Shown piece after piece: positions 34,301 to 45,457 of a stretch of 64,000 nt of DNA. Numbering within the stretch: the first letter of the stretch is position 1; each line of letters opens with the position of its first letter. A program made the translations under genes and the position numbers. The notes beneath the pieces were generated by a model. It did no database searches, was not told the DNA's origin, and worked only from the letters and a program-made list of their open reading frames with translations. This stretch comes from Panaeolus papilionaceus (lineage: Eukaryota > Basidiomycota > Agaricomycetes > Agaricales). The stretch is from the NCBI GenBank assembly GCA_015501605.1, contig JADNRZ010000002.1, positions 682,001 through 746,000 of the forward strand, in the 5' to 3' direction.

Positions 34301-36699
34301 CGCATATAGGGCCGCGCATCGAACTTCAGCGGAATCGTCGGAAAGCATATTGATCAACCGATCTTGTGTTCCTCTGTCTACTCCAAAAATCTTTATCTCA
34401 TCGTTGGCATCCCACATCTGCCCAATACACAGTGCTGTCCACTGCCTTAGGAGGAAGTCGGGTTCTTCCAAGCGGTCATAGCAGTTTTGGAACACCTTTT
34501 CACCCCAACAAGCCATTTGTCCAGCTGGGAAATCACGACAAATAGATGCCAAAATGAAAGAACACATGGCCTTGTGCTCAGACACATTTGGAAGTGAGTC
34601 TTCGTTTCTCAAAGCCAGGACATTCGAGAAGTACTTGTATCCCTGAGTGTTATAGAGGTCTGTCTGAACGGACGAATCAACAGCAAGGATCCGGGCCCAG
34701 ATGAAGATGAGAACAGGGCGCAGATCCTGCCCTGCTGCCTGGAGGAGTTTAGAAATATATGGGAAGATACCGATTGTCAAAACCAAGTGAACAGCCCACG
34801 GTCCCAGATCTACGAACTGGGAAAGGAGGATGAGGGCACGCAGTCGATGGGGTTGCGACAAGAGCACCTGGAGCACGATAGGAAGTTGGTCCGGTGGTTT
34901 ACGAGGAACAAGGTCGCCATCACTGGACACTGGCTGGGCAGGGAGAGTCGGCTGAGACAGAGCTGGTTGATGTGCAGGGTCCGAAGTTCCGTTTGTTTCC
35001 ACGGGCTGGAGGAGCAGTGGTTGAGAAAGAGGCCCACGTCGTGTAAGAGCTGAACCACCACGAGCTATCCAAACTTCAAATGCTGTGAGCTGGTCTTGGA
35101 AGAACCTGCTGGGGACGTAGACGTAAGGTTTATCGCTCGAGGGCTGTTGAGATATGACGTTGTGTGAGTTCGAGCCTATTCGTCCGGGTATTGCGCCAAC
35201 ATTACTGGCAGGGATGGTTGTCGTCGATTTGGCCAGGAGCTCGGGGAGTTGTCGGAGGCAGGCATCGACGGCAAGATCCCAAGTCGCCCACAGAGGATGC
35301 GTGTTGGTCGGGGGAAGGGGTGGATAGGTGTGAGGTGTGCAGTGGTAGTTCTTCATTATGCGTTCAGCCAAAAGGAAATTTCGGAAAAGTGAAGCGATAA
35401 GGAGATCACATCGGTATAATCTTGTGAAAGTCTCCTTCGAAAAGGTAGTCCAAGCAATGGTATCTGTAATAGCCGTAAAAATCCAATTCAACTCTCCGAG
35501 GGGCGTGCGTCTGTCCTTCAAGTCTCCCGGAAGTTGCACGACCATGTCAGCAGTGATATTGTTGGGTAGCTGGTGGTTCATGATAAAGTAACGGAGTGCA
35601 ATGTCGATGGGAGATGTGAGACAAGAGGTGAAAACATCTGCTGGTAATTCTGGGCACGAAGGTAGCTGCTCATGGGCGGCACAGGCAGCAAGCTGAAGGT
35701 GATTCATCATTGAAGGGTGTGCTTCGTTAAACTTGCCCCCCTTGTTCAATGTGTATTCGTCGTCACGTCGTTGGGCAAACTGCAAATAGTTTTGCAGCAG
35801 ATACCCAGCAGCCGAGCAGTCCCAAATATAAACGCCAGGTGCCCCTAGCCAAGTTTGTAGTTCCTGCAAGGATACCGGAATATACTGGGTATAATTCCGA
35901 TTGAAGCACCAAAGTTCACCACTTGCCGTGGGCTTCGGAACACCGTGTCCATTGTAGTAGAATAGAACTGCATCGTCTTTGGCCTGCTTGCGAAGGTTCT
36001 GACAGGAGCGACGTAACTCGTCGAGGGACGGATCTAGGACGGGTTTGTAGGGGATTTTTAAACTAAGACCCTCGAACTGGTGCTGCAAATTTGAACCGAT
36101 AGCTTCTAGGGCCTTGACAGAAGGCATGGTATGTGGGTCTACCCAACATTCTAGAACCGCACATGGATTGGTCTTGACGACATCTGGTGGGTCTACATCG
36201 ATGTTGAGGCATACGACGAGAGCAGCAGTACCGGTTTTTAGCTTTCCAGGGGCTGAACCACGCCAGGCAATATTCTGGGTCGAGTAAGCAGGATCTGGAG
36301 ATGGGTTACCACAGGTGAGGTGACGCTTTGCGGACCAGTAGGGAATAGGTGGAGCAGGTTCCGGAGTTGTTTCTACAGAGTTGCTGACTCTGCCTTCAGG
36401 ACTTCGTTGACTGAGACGATTGCGCGACTGTGAAATAGATGATGGGTCTGAGCGAGAATTTGAACGATAATCCCTCTCTGTATCAGAGTCTGAGCCACGA
36501 GCTCTACGACCACCATCTCTTCCTGTTGACCAAATGCCTGGACCTAAGATAGGATCAGAGTAAGCGTGATGCAACAACACATAAGAAAGCGTTGATGATA
36601 ATGTAATTTTTAAAATAAAAAAATCAACTAACCTGGTGCAAACTTTGGACCACTCTGCCTCTGCTGTTGATGTTGATTATGATAAGGATTCGACTGCAT
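31319..36699 (-). CDS. KOG1: Raptor homologue (TORC1 subunit Kog1)
   Basis: Exon 1 (36699-36633) gives MQSNPYHNQ..., joined to a very long exon starting at 36543; several short exons encode the C-terminus, which ends IMGAKLTSA with TGA at 31319-31321. The Raptor N-terminal conserved domain is clear: VLECWVDPH, GLSLKIPYKPVLDPS, AVLFYYNGHGVPKPT, ELWCFNRNYTQYIPVS and GVYIWDCSAAG. This is the caspase-like fold in which the active residues are not catalytic. Then come HEAT-type repeats (RQWTALCIGQMW, EVRCAALYALGTFMG), a long disordered Ser/Pro region, and seven-bladed WD40 repeats (VIKIWDAQTE, VKLFDLRSSD, GSLVFHPTEMLYGMGGPDG). It presents substrates to TOR kinase and controls growth with nutrients. 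It shares a 179-base promoter with the dynactin gene. Confidence 0.96.
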
Positions 36700-36878
36700 T
36701 ACAGCTTTGAAAGGAGGAGAGAGGAATAGGAAGACGAAAGATTGGCAGGAGGTTCGCTTACGGAATAACAGGACCGTTGCGGCTCGTTGATGATGCACTT
36801 GTTGACCCAAACAGTCACGCTTAGTACAGACAGAGTCTTTCTCCTTTTTAACATCAAGCTGCCTTGCCACTGGCAACC
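36700..36878. promoter_or_regulatory. Shared 179-base promoter of KOG1 and the dynactin gene
   Basis: The start codons of two divergent genes are only 179 bases apart, so core promoter elements and leaders must be packed together or overlap. No TATA box is evident. Confidence 0.55.
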
Positions 36879-39800
36879 ATGGCAAGTCTAACAAATCCAC
36901 CTTTAGGTGCAATCGTATCAATACCTTTAGGTCAAGGTGTTGTTCGTTTTAAAGGTCAAACTGAATTTGCAGATGGTCAATGGGTTGGTATCGAATTGCA
37001 TCAGGCAATTGGTAAGAACGATGGCTCAGTAGCAGGCGTACACTACTTTCGTTGCAAACCCCAACATGGTGTCTTCGTTCGTCCAAGTCAGATAAAGGCT
37101 ATTCATGGTGCAGAGCTTGCTTCAGCTCCAAGTCCAGCACCAGGAGCACCAGTATGTAGTATTTATCTTCGCTCCTTTCAAATCTTACATATATTGTAGA
37201 CGCCGAAACTACCATCTAATGCACCAAGGCCATCAGTAGCAGGGACAAGACATCAAAGGACACCGAGTACAGGTGGTCTTCTAAGAGCAGGCTCTGCAAG
37301 AGGAGCACCATCTTCCAGTGCCTCAGGCACTTCCACTCGTTCAGCAAGCCCCGTGAAACCCAGCGCAGCAACCGCACCCACACCTGCAGTCTCGCGAACG
37401 TCGATGCGACCAACACCTAGTCCCACCAAACCATCTGCCCCACCAACGGCAAGCGCAGTCAAGTCGCGTAAATCCCTACTAATACGCGCATCTCCGCCTC
37501 AAGATGCACCTCCAGTGTCGCGTAATGGAAACGTTTCTCCCAGCAAGCCAGCCTTCACTGCGAAACGCACATCGTCACCCCTTAGCGGTCCACCATTAGC
37601 TACTGCTGCATCCGTCGCGTCGTCAACTCAGCCATTCAGTGCAAGACCTCAATCAGCACTTTCATCTTCACCCATACCCGCTCCGGAGCCGACACCGGAG
37701 GAGCTGATGGTGAGGGCTGTCCTATATCATATAGACCCTCGGAATAGTATTGATTTTTCTGTAGCCACCACCACCTCCGCCCCCTCAACCTGCTGGACCT
37801 AATCCTCAACAAGAGAAAGAAATCAAGGAACTACGGGCCAAAGTGGAGCAGCTAGAAGCAAAGCGAAGCGATGAAGCTCAATATATCGGGCAGCTCAAAG
37901 CACGGCTTGCAGAGACTGAGATTTGGGGTCAAGCAAGGCCGAAACTCCAGAAGAAGCTGAATGATATGGCAGAGGAAATGATTAGATTGAAGAAGGATCT
38001 GGCATCCGCGCAGCAAGCAAAGGAGAGTGCTGAAGAGTTGCTTGAGATGGCAACTTTGGATAAGGAAGTAGCGGAAGAACGGGCTGAGGCTACTGAGGAG
38101 GAATTGGTGGATGTCAAAGAGAAATTGGCCATTTTGGAAGTCGAGAATGACATGCTTAAAGACGGTGAGTCCACATTACACTTTCCCTGATCTATGGCTC
38201 ATAACTGCTTCACAGAGGGTGGTGAAGATGCCCCACCCAAGGACTCTATGGCGTATATGCAACTCGAGAAACAGAACGAGAGAATGAAGGAGGCACTTAT
38301 CAAGTACTTGCAATCTGTGTCTATTATTTCCTTGATTTGACCTTTTTTCACCAGGCTGCGCGACATGACTCAAGAAACAGACCAAGAGCAAAGGAGGCGC
38401 ATCGCAGAGCTAGAAAAGGACCTTGGAGCCACAGAAGACTTGCAACGTAAATTTCTTCCCTCCTGTGCAGCGCACAAAATCTAATCCTTGTGTTTTAGGC
38501 ATGTACGAAGAGGTTGCCTTTAAACTCACAAATGCAGAACAAGAAATCGAAGATCTCAAAATGCAAGTCGACGATGCGCTCACCGCTGAAGACATGCTTG
38601 TGCAGCTTACAGAGCGCAATCTCGAGTTGGGAGAGGTGCGCTACTATATCTGGATGTCTGATACCTCATCTGAGCTTTCCCGACTTGCAGAAAATCGAAG
38701 AAATGCGCATCACGATCGAAGACTTGGAAGCGCTCAAAGAGCTTTCGGATGAGCTTGAAGAGAACCACATGGAAACAGAGAAGCAGCTCCATGAGGATAT
38801 TGGTTAGTTATTATTATACCTATCCCTGCAATTGGTATACTTATGCAACTCTCCAGAGGCTCGCGATACCCAAATCCGAGAAAGAGACCGCAAGATTGGC
38901 TCTCTGGAGGAAACCTGCCAAGACTACGAAGGCACAATTGCTCAGTTCAGGGAGCTTGTGCTAAACCTCCAAACCGAATTAGACAACTTGCGTACCCAGA
39001 CACAAACAGCACAGAATCAAAGCGCAACGGCCGCCTCTCAAGCCGCATCGGTTATGTCACTCAACCTCAAGCTTCAATCATCCGCACAGAAGAATCTCGC
39101 ACGCACTATCGACTTGGAAGTCAGGAGTTTGGAGGCAAAGGAGGCAAAGGAGTTGTTGGCTATCATCCAGGTAAATAGTTCGACTCAATCAAAACGAATA
39201 TTTCTCATAACGGTGTCTATAGCCTTACCTACCTCAACTTTACGTCGAAACCGACAGCGATGCCACCAGCTGTTACCTCTTCTTCAGGCGTATGGCGTAC
39301 AAGGCGGATTTAATCAACTCTGTTGTGGCTCAGATCCACAATCTGCCAGACGCGCTGAATGGGGGCGTATCAGAAACCCTTGTCGGAGTGTGCGAGGTAC
39401 GTCGTCGATTTGACGAAAATATCATTTGGGTGCTGACGAACGGCGCTTCATTTTAGATGAGGAGTCGCATTTCTGGCCTTTCCACCCTATGCAAACGTTT
39501 TGCTGCTGTGCTAAGAAGATGCGATGTTGAAACCTTCCTGAACATCGGTCGATTATTCCCTGAAATTGCTCCCCTGGAGAAGAGAATCGACATGCACATC
39601 GATTTGCTTCGTAGGGATGAATTCAGGGATATGGAGTGTGTCAGTGACATTGTCAAGTCAGTTCTCCTTACCTGAATTTTATTCCTGAAAGGTGCTAACA
39701 TGCCACTTATAGGATTCAAGCACAGTTCGATCATCTCGCAGAAACATACTTCGACGACTTTGAGACTGATCTTGCTGAGAGGGAGCTGGGATACGTTTCC

Positions 39801-41495
39801 ATGTTTGACCATGACCTGGACATGTTGGCTGCCTCCCTTGGTCTTACCAGAACGTCTGTTGGAGCAATTGTCAAGGACGAAGGTATTGCATCTCACGACC
39901 GCCCTATTTATTATGTACTGACAGTCTCTCTAGACATTGTTGTGGATATGGGCGGCTACGATATTGCTGCTGAACTCTTTGAACCGCTGGCTGCACTACT
40001 TAATAGATGCAAGGCTGCCAAGACTCATTCCAAGAAGATGATCAAGCGCCTGGAAGATGTTGCTCAGGACTCGGCGGCTGTTAAACCTCACCTTATCAAC
40101 CAAATGAAGGCTTTGAGCAATTATGTTGCTGAATTGGTCAATTTCGGTATCTCTGTGAGTCACCACCCTTCATGGAAATCGAACGCAACTGTTAACCGAT
40201 TGGCAAATAGCTTGCACAACAAGTCATGCCACATCTTAGTGATGTCCGTACTGCCAAATCGTCATTCCAACTGACAACTATCCTTGGAGTTTTGAAGAAC
40301 TCTGCCACATCTACAATTGCAAAAGATCTGAAACCCGGAGCGTCGGTTTGGGAGGCTGTCAATGTTGCCATGACTCAAGTTATTGACGAGGCAGGAAAGC
40401 TCGTTCAGCCCATCCTTGGTCCCGAGAATGTGATGAAGAGTATGAAAAACATTATACTTGTCTCTGCTCGTATTAACCGTCTATTCTCCTTTTTTTACAG
40501 TTACTGGTACTGCACCTTGGGTCACCCGTGTTGCTGAGGTCAAGGCAGCCTTGGCCGTCAACGTAGAGGCAGAACGCAAAGTCGCATCCCTCAACGAAGA
40601 AATCCAGGGTCTGGCACGTGCTCATCGTCTCCAGGAACAAAACGTTCAGGAACTGCGCGTTAATATTGAGGTCAAGGAACGTAAACTTGAAGAAGCTAAA
40701 GGCCAAAGCGACAGGATAGAGGAACTCACTCGGGATATCGCCAATGCTAAGAAACAAGAACGCACGCATGCTGAGGCCATTGATCAGTTGCAACAGGATT
40801 TGGATGCTTTGGAAGAGGAGAATGCCAAGTTGAAGGCTATGACTGCAGGCCAGCAGCAACAACGTCTGTATTGCGCGTTTTATATGATCGATTGATGTGC
40901 TGACGTTTTGCCTTAGCTGTTGGACAACAACACGTTGAACACGAAAACGTACCCATCGAGGGTAACTTAGAGACTTCACATCTATTGGAACAGGTGCGAT
41001 TTTCCGTACATGTCATAAAGTTTTTGCATACTCATGGCTTATCTTTAGATCGATGCTTTGAGAGGAACTGTTCGTTTCCTCAGACAAGAGAACGCATACC
41101 TCAAGGGCCACGACCTTCTTCGCGAGATCGAGTCTCTTCCTCACATCCCTGTTCCTGTTCCACGAGAGCCCACACCCCCGCTTGTTACATCAGGGAATTC
41201 GGATACCGAAGAATCAGACGAAGAAGAACCTGCTGCACGCCCCACCCTGCAATCACTTGCGACGGAGACCAAGAAGCTCTATCGGGATGTTATGATGTTC
41301 TCGTCAGCGCCTAGGGTAGTCGATCTGTCTGACCTCAACGCTAGACGTGCAGAAGCTAAGACTGGGAAGGTATGGATGCCCAGGAAGAAGACTCCTGCGC
41401 ACCAAGTTCTTGAGAGGAAGATGGAGGGTGAACGATTGAGTAAGAGGGTTAATGGCTTGATGCAGAGAGCGAGTGCATTATCTGCTAATCTCTAG
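36879..41495 (+). CDS. Dynactin large subunit (p150Glued-like, CAP-Gly)
   Basis: Many exons; start chosen at [18 protein letters not shown], since frames further upstream begin with CTG only. The CAP-Gly domain is at about residues 9-75, with [31 protein letters not shown] then [11 protein letters not shown] and [14 protein letters not shown] is the microtubule-end or EB1-binding motif. A Ser/Pro/Ala-rich linker follows, then a polyproline run and long coiled coils ([36 protein letters not shown]), a globular middle part ([41 protein letters not shown]), and further coiled coil to the end. This is the order in dynactin p150Glued. The protein links dynein to cargo and microtubules for nuclear movement in hyphae. 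The first intron starts at about 37153. Confidence 0.93.
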
Positions 41496-41905
41496 TTTTT
41501 GTATTTTTTTTTGCAACACTTCGGAGAATATTTATCATGTCCAATTTTTATTACTAATGTATTTTATACCACCATTATACCAACTCTATAGGATTAATTT
41601 TATATGCCATAACCACCAACGACAGCAGTAAATGAACGAGATAGGGGCGTGTCGTACTCCATAATGCGAAACAGACACGTGACTCTATACATTGAATCTG
41701 TAGTTTACTAGTTACCCCTGCTTAAGCTTTTAGCTCGGCTACTCTCTTGAAACCGTTATTTGCCTCCGTACACTCTCTGATTGACGGCATAAAGTGTTCC
41801 CTTTCTCTCAAGAACCACGATTTAGCAAAGCTGTTCACTATCATTAGCGAGAATCTGCCCAGGAAGCGACGGGGCAGGCAGACATCTCTTCCCCTTGACA
41901 CAGGC
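41496..41905. other. Gap between dynactin and the C2H2 gene
   Basis: No separate gene. A frame open from 41726 leads into the C2H2 gene but has no ATG before 41906. The region holds the end of the dynactin transcript and the promoter of the next gene. Confidence 0.4.
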
Positions 41906-43468
41906 ATGGATATTAGCATGGACACAACGGCATCTACCTCCGAGGTGGTGAGTAGCTGGCGTGTTTCCTTATTTATTCAGATGGGCTTACAATAATGTCA
42001 ACTCGTACACAATACCTGTATTCTCTGTGGCCGTACTGCACCCTTGTACAGCGTTTGGACGGTACGAGAGGCGAGAAAGAGTCATCGAACAGTAAGAAGA
42101 GGATGGCTTCACGGAAGAAGCAAACATCTGCAGGAGTATGGCCATGTCAAATTGGCGGGTGCAACAAGCAATTTGCACGCGAAGCAGACTTGAAACGACA
42201 CCAGAGGACAACCAAGAGCCATTCTATGCCTAGCTTGTTGGTCGCGTTCCTCGTTTAAATCTGGCTACATGTTATTTCTGCTACCCCCACAACGCTAATC
42301 TCTGTCTTTTCTTTGTTACTTTTAGCTCATGTCCACAGTGCGATGCCAATTTCACTCGGGTAATGTGTGTTCACCACCTTTGCGAGTATGAGGACTTATG
42401 TGCCTGTGCCACCAATAGACGGATGCTCTTAGACGGCACCAGAAATCACGGTACGTGCTTATATTATGCTTTTGTATCTGCGATGATACGACTCGAACTA
42501 GGCATGATGGCGTCGTCGTAGATGGTAACAGCTCTGGGAGATCAGGGGATGAAAATGTTGATTACAATATGGAGTCGTCGCTCAAGGGCAAGGACCGGGC
42601 TGGGCCCATGAGCTATTATCGTTCGCATACTGCAACCACCACCCGTACGCTGCCTCTTCATCTTTTGAATGTTTGAACACTTACAACACATTAGCTCATA
42701 TACCCCGTCTGTACACCAACTCGTTGGGTGTCCTGGACTCATCAGCAAGAACATGGACGTCAGCATACCCTTATTGGCCACCAGAAGGGTCTGTGCCTTA
42801 TGCAATACCCCCCACAGTGTATTATTCTTCGCCTCATTACCGACCCCACACCTCTAATTATCATACTGATCGACCACCATCTCAAACACAGTCGACCTCG
42901 AGCGGCCTTTCACAAAGCCCTACATCAACACAGACGTCAAGGAACTCATCGACACAGCCTTCCGTTCCGCCTCCTGGAAACGAGGACGATGCTTCTAGAG
43001 TCGATGTTAATCTGGAAGATGCTGAACTCACGGCTGCAGAAGTCGTTGCCGCTCTTCAATCCGTTCTTGGCATGCGAACCGAATCTCAAGAGGCGATGAA
43101 CGAGGGCATACAACACGGAGGCAACCATGAGAACCATAGTCACCTCGCGATGTCTGCTGAAAGAGGTGTTGATGCCGGCCTTTCAGACGACGATCTACAA
43201 CAGATTGGGTTGGACGAGTTGCACAAGTTTGCGTCGTTTGTTCGGTCAGAATCCATGGAACACATTCTGACGGAGGATGGCGAAACCATGCTCAACCCAG
43301 GTCCGTGAATTTTCTCTACTCGACCTCTGTTTTGCTAACCGAGTTTCTGAATGGATAGCCGAGTTGCTTACACAGGTACAATTTACCTCCTTCGATTAAT
43401 GCGATTCTCACTCACTGTGAATATTATACTTTCAGGAATCGTTAGCTGAATCGCCTCCACCATCGTAG
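41906..43468 (+). CDS. C2H2 zinc-finger transcription factor
   Basis: Spliced from about seven exons. The start MDISMDTT at 41906 is the first in-frame ATG of the first exon; an upstream exon cannot be excluded. Two fingers are rebuilt by splicing: CQIGGCNKQFAREADLKRHQ with RTTKSH, and SCPQCDANFTR with TDALRRHQKSRH. The first join requires a GTTGGT donor at about 42235, which gives HSMPSF then SCPQC. A third exon adds RHDGVVVDGN. The remainder is Ser/Pro/Tyr-rich, probably an activation region, with an acidic NLEDAELTAAEVVAAL segment and a C-terminus ending LAESPPPS. It should be a nuclear DNA-binding protein. Its targets are unknown. The two-finger arrangement with the ALRRHQKSRH end is common in Agaricomycetes. 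Confidence 0.87.
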
Positions 43469-43853
43469 AATCCACCACTCACATTTGACCATCTTTACAC
43501 ATTGACATTCATTTTGGACTTAGTGCTATGTTCGTTTAATTGGGATTTTACGATTCTTTTTTCGCATTTTTTTGGGTTACTATGTCTTCGCCCACTAATA
43601 GGCGTTTGTCGCCTTTCGCATGCATATCTGCTCTCTTCCGCAGCTGCTTTCCAGGTCCTTACCCAAGTTGGGAGTTTGCCTACCGGTAGTTTACCATTCT
43701 CAGCAGCGTCTTTTATGTCCTAATCTATCCTTCTCGCTATGCAGTAATTGTCATTGATAGTTGAATATACAATGCTAGTATGTGTTGAATTATACAGATG
43801 CAAAAGTCCGTAAACCATTATGATGCGGGGTATCTGAGGTGTCAAAGCGCTAA
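43469..43853. other. Gap between convergent C2H2 factor and adenosine kinase
   Basis: No gene seen; it contains the 3' untranslated regions of both converging genes. Confidence 0.45.
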
Positions 43854-45124
43854 TTACAAAATGTTGATCTTGGGCTGAGGATATTGAGGGCCAACTTGCT
43901 GCACGCAAGCACGAGCAAGAGCATGGCCTGCAAGAACAGAGGTGTCGAGATCCTTTCCAGCGACAAGAGCACCGAGGAATCCTCCAGCGAAGGCGTCACC
44001 GGCACCGTTTGTGTCAACAATCTGGCTATCAGCAAGGGCATCGACGGGGTAGATTTTAGCTGCGTTGTCGCCAGCGACGACAACGGTGTTTTGGGCACCC
44101 TGGGTGAAAATGATGATACGGGGACGAGCCTCGTTTTTCTTGGGAAGCTTAGCAATTTCGCGGGCGATGGCTTCAAGGTTCTTAACGTCCTTGTAGCCTT
44201 TGGCAGTGGCCCAGGCCTCAGCCTCATCCTCGTTTCCGATAACAATGTCGGTGTAAGGCAGGATCTCCTCAAGCTGAGAGCCGAAGAATTGAGCGATGAA
44301 AGGAGCGGAGAAGTTGAGAACGAAGGTCTGTAAATGACGACATAACATGACTCAGGGGCTCGATGCTATCACAACTACCCATTTTGACTTACCTTGCCAG
44401 CATCGGAGGCGGTCTTGCTGAGGTGAAGGGCGGATTCGAGGCCGTGGGTGAGGAAGTAACCTTCGATGTAGAAGTAGTCTGCGCCCTTGATAAGGGGTGC
44501 AACCTTAGCAGATTCGAGATGAGATTTCTCGAACTTCTCGGCGACACGGAGAGTGGTGACAAGGGAACTAGAGAGCGCATCAAATAAGCTTTTGTCATAT
44601 CACGCTTGTCTGTTATGTACTTTCACGTACCGATGGTGTCCAGTAATGACAACAGCGCAAGCACCAGTCTTCTCACCCTTCTTGACGAGGTAAACTTGAT
44701 CGAGACCCTCACGCTTGTTGGCGGTCTTCAATTGCTCGGCAAGGTCATCATCACCGACAGCTCCGGTGTAAACGACTGAGCCAGCAGGGAGAAGATACTG
44801 GAAAGTACACTCGTGTTAATCCATGTTTAATGCTTATCATTTGGAACAGGGTCACTCACAGCAGCACCACGGGCAGCGTTTTGGGCAGCTCCTCCGGCAA
44901 CATAAGTGACCTGGTAATCCTTGACAAGCTCTTCATAGCTGCATTTATCCGCGATCAGTCTCGACCTTCGAAGGTTTGGTTTTCAAAACATACATGGGCG
45001 CGTGCTTGTCCTCAGCCAAGATCGCGTCGTTGGCCTTGATCTCATACTTCTCTAGGAGTTTCTCACCGTCACGGACTTGCATGTCGAGCAGAGGGTTGCC
45101 CATGCAGAAGAGTTTATACGACAT
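43854..45124 (-). CDS. ADO1: Adenosine kinase (PfkB family)
   Basis: Minus strand, at least five exons. It starts MSYKLFCMGNPLLDMQVRD at 45124 and stops with TAA at 43854-43856. PfkB/ribokinase features: GNPLLD at the start; VTYVAGGAAQNAARGAA, the first PfkB signature and substrate site; YTGAVGDDDLAEQL; YFYIEGYFLTHG; FVLNFSAPFIAQFF; DIVIGNEDEAEAWA; and the second signature VDTNGAGDAFAGGFLGAL with the catalytic Asp. This wording matches eukaryotic adenosine kinase rather than sugar kinases. It phosphorylates adenosine to AMP with ATP, salvages purine, and removes adenosine made by the S-adenosylmethionine cycle. Length about 345 residues, as usual. Cytosolic; no targeting signal. Confidence 0.95.
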
Positions 45125-45457
45125 GATGATGGAAGTAGATTGTGAAGCGTGGGGTATTAGACGATGCTGCGGAGGGGGAAACAAACCTACGAAGTCTCAA
45201 ACGGTTCAGTAATACCACCCCTTCTCACTCAAATTTTATCGGGTGGGCTTGATCGATGATCTAATCTAATCGATCCGCACTTGGAACGATGGTGCTGGTG
45301 ACGCGATCAAAGTCCAATGATCACGTACTCAGAGGCTATATATTCTTAGGGGGTCATCATGTTTGCAAGTTCATATGCGTTTCGTTCATTACACTGCATA
45401 GTCTACAACCAAATTTTTGATAAAGCCAGTGTTCTCGCATTACATTTGACCTCTTGA
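45125..45457. other. Gap between adenosine kinase and carboxylesterase
   Basis: No gene seen. It is the promoter of adenosine kinase and the 3' flank of the esterase, both on the minus strand. Confidence 0.45.

Noticed and set aside
43884..44587. Plus-strand open frames over adenosine kinase
   Set aside because: They mirror the minus-strand exons, which carry both PfkB signatures.
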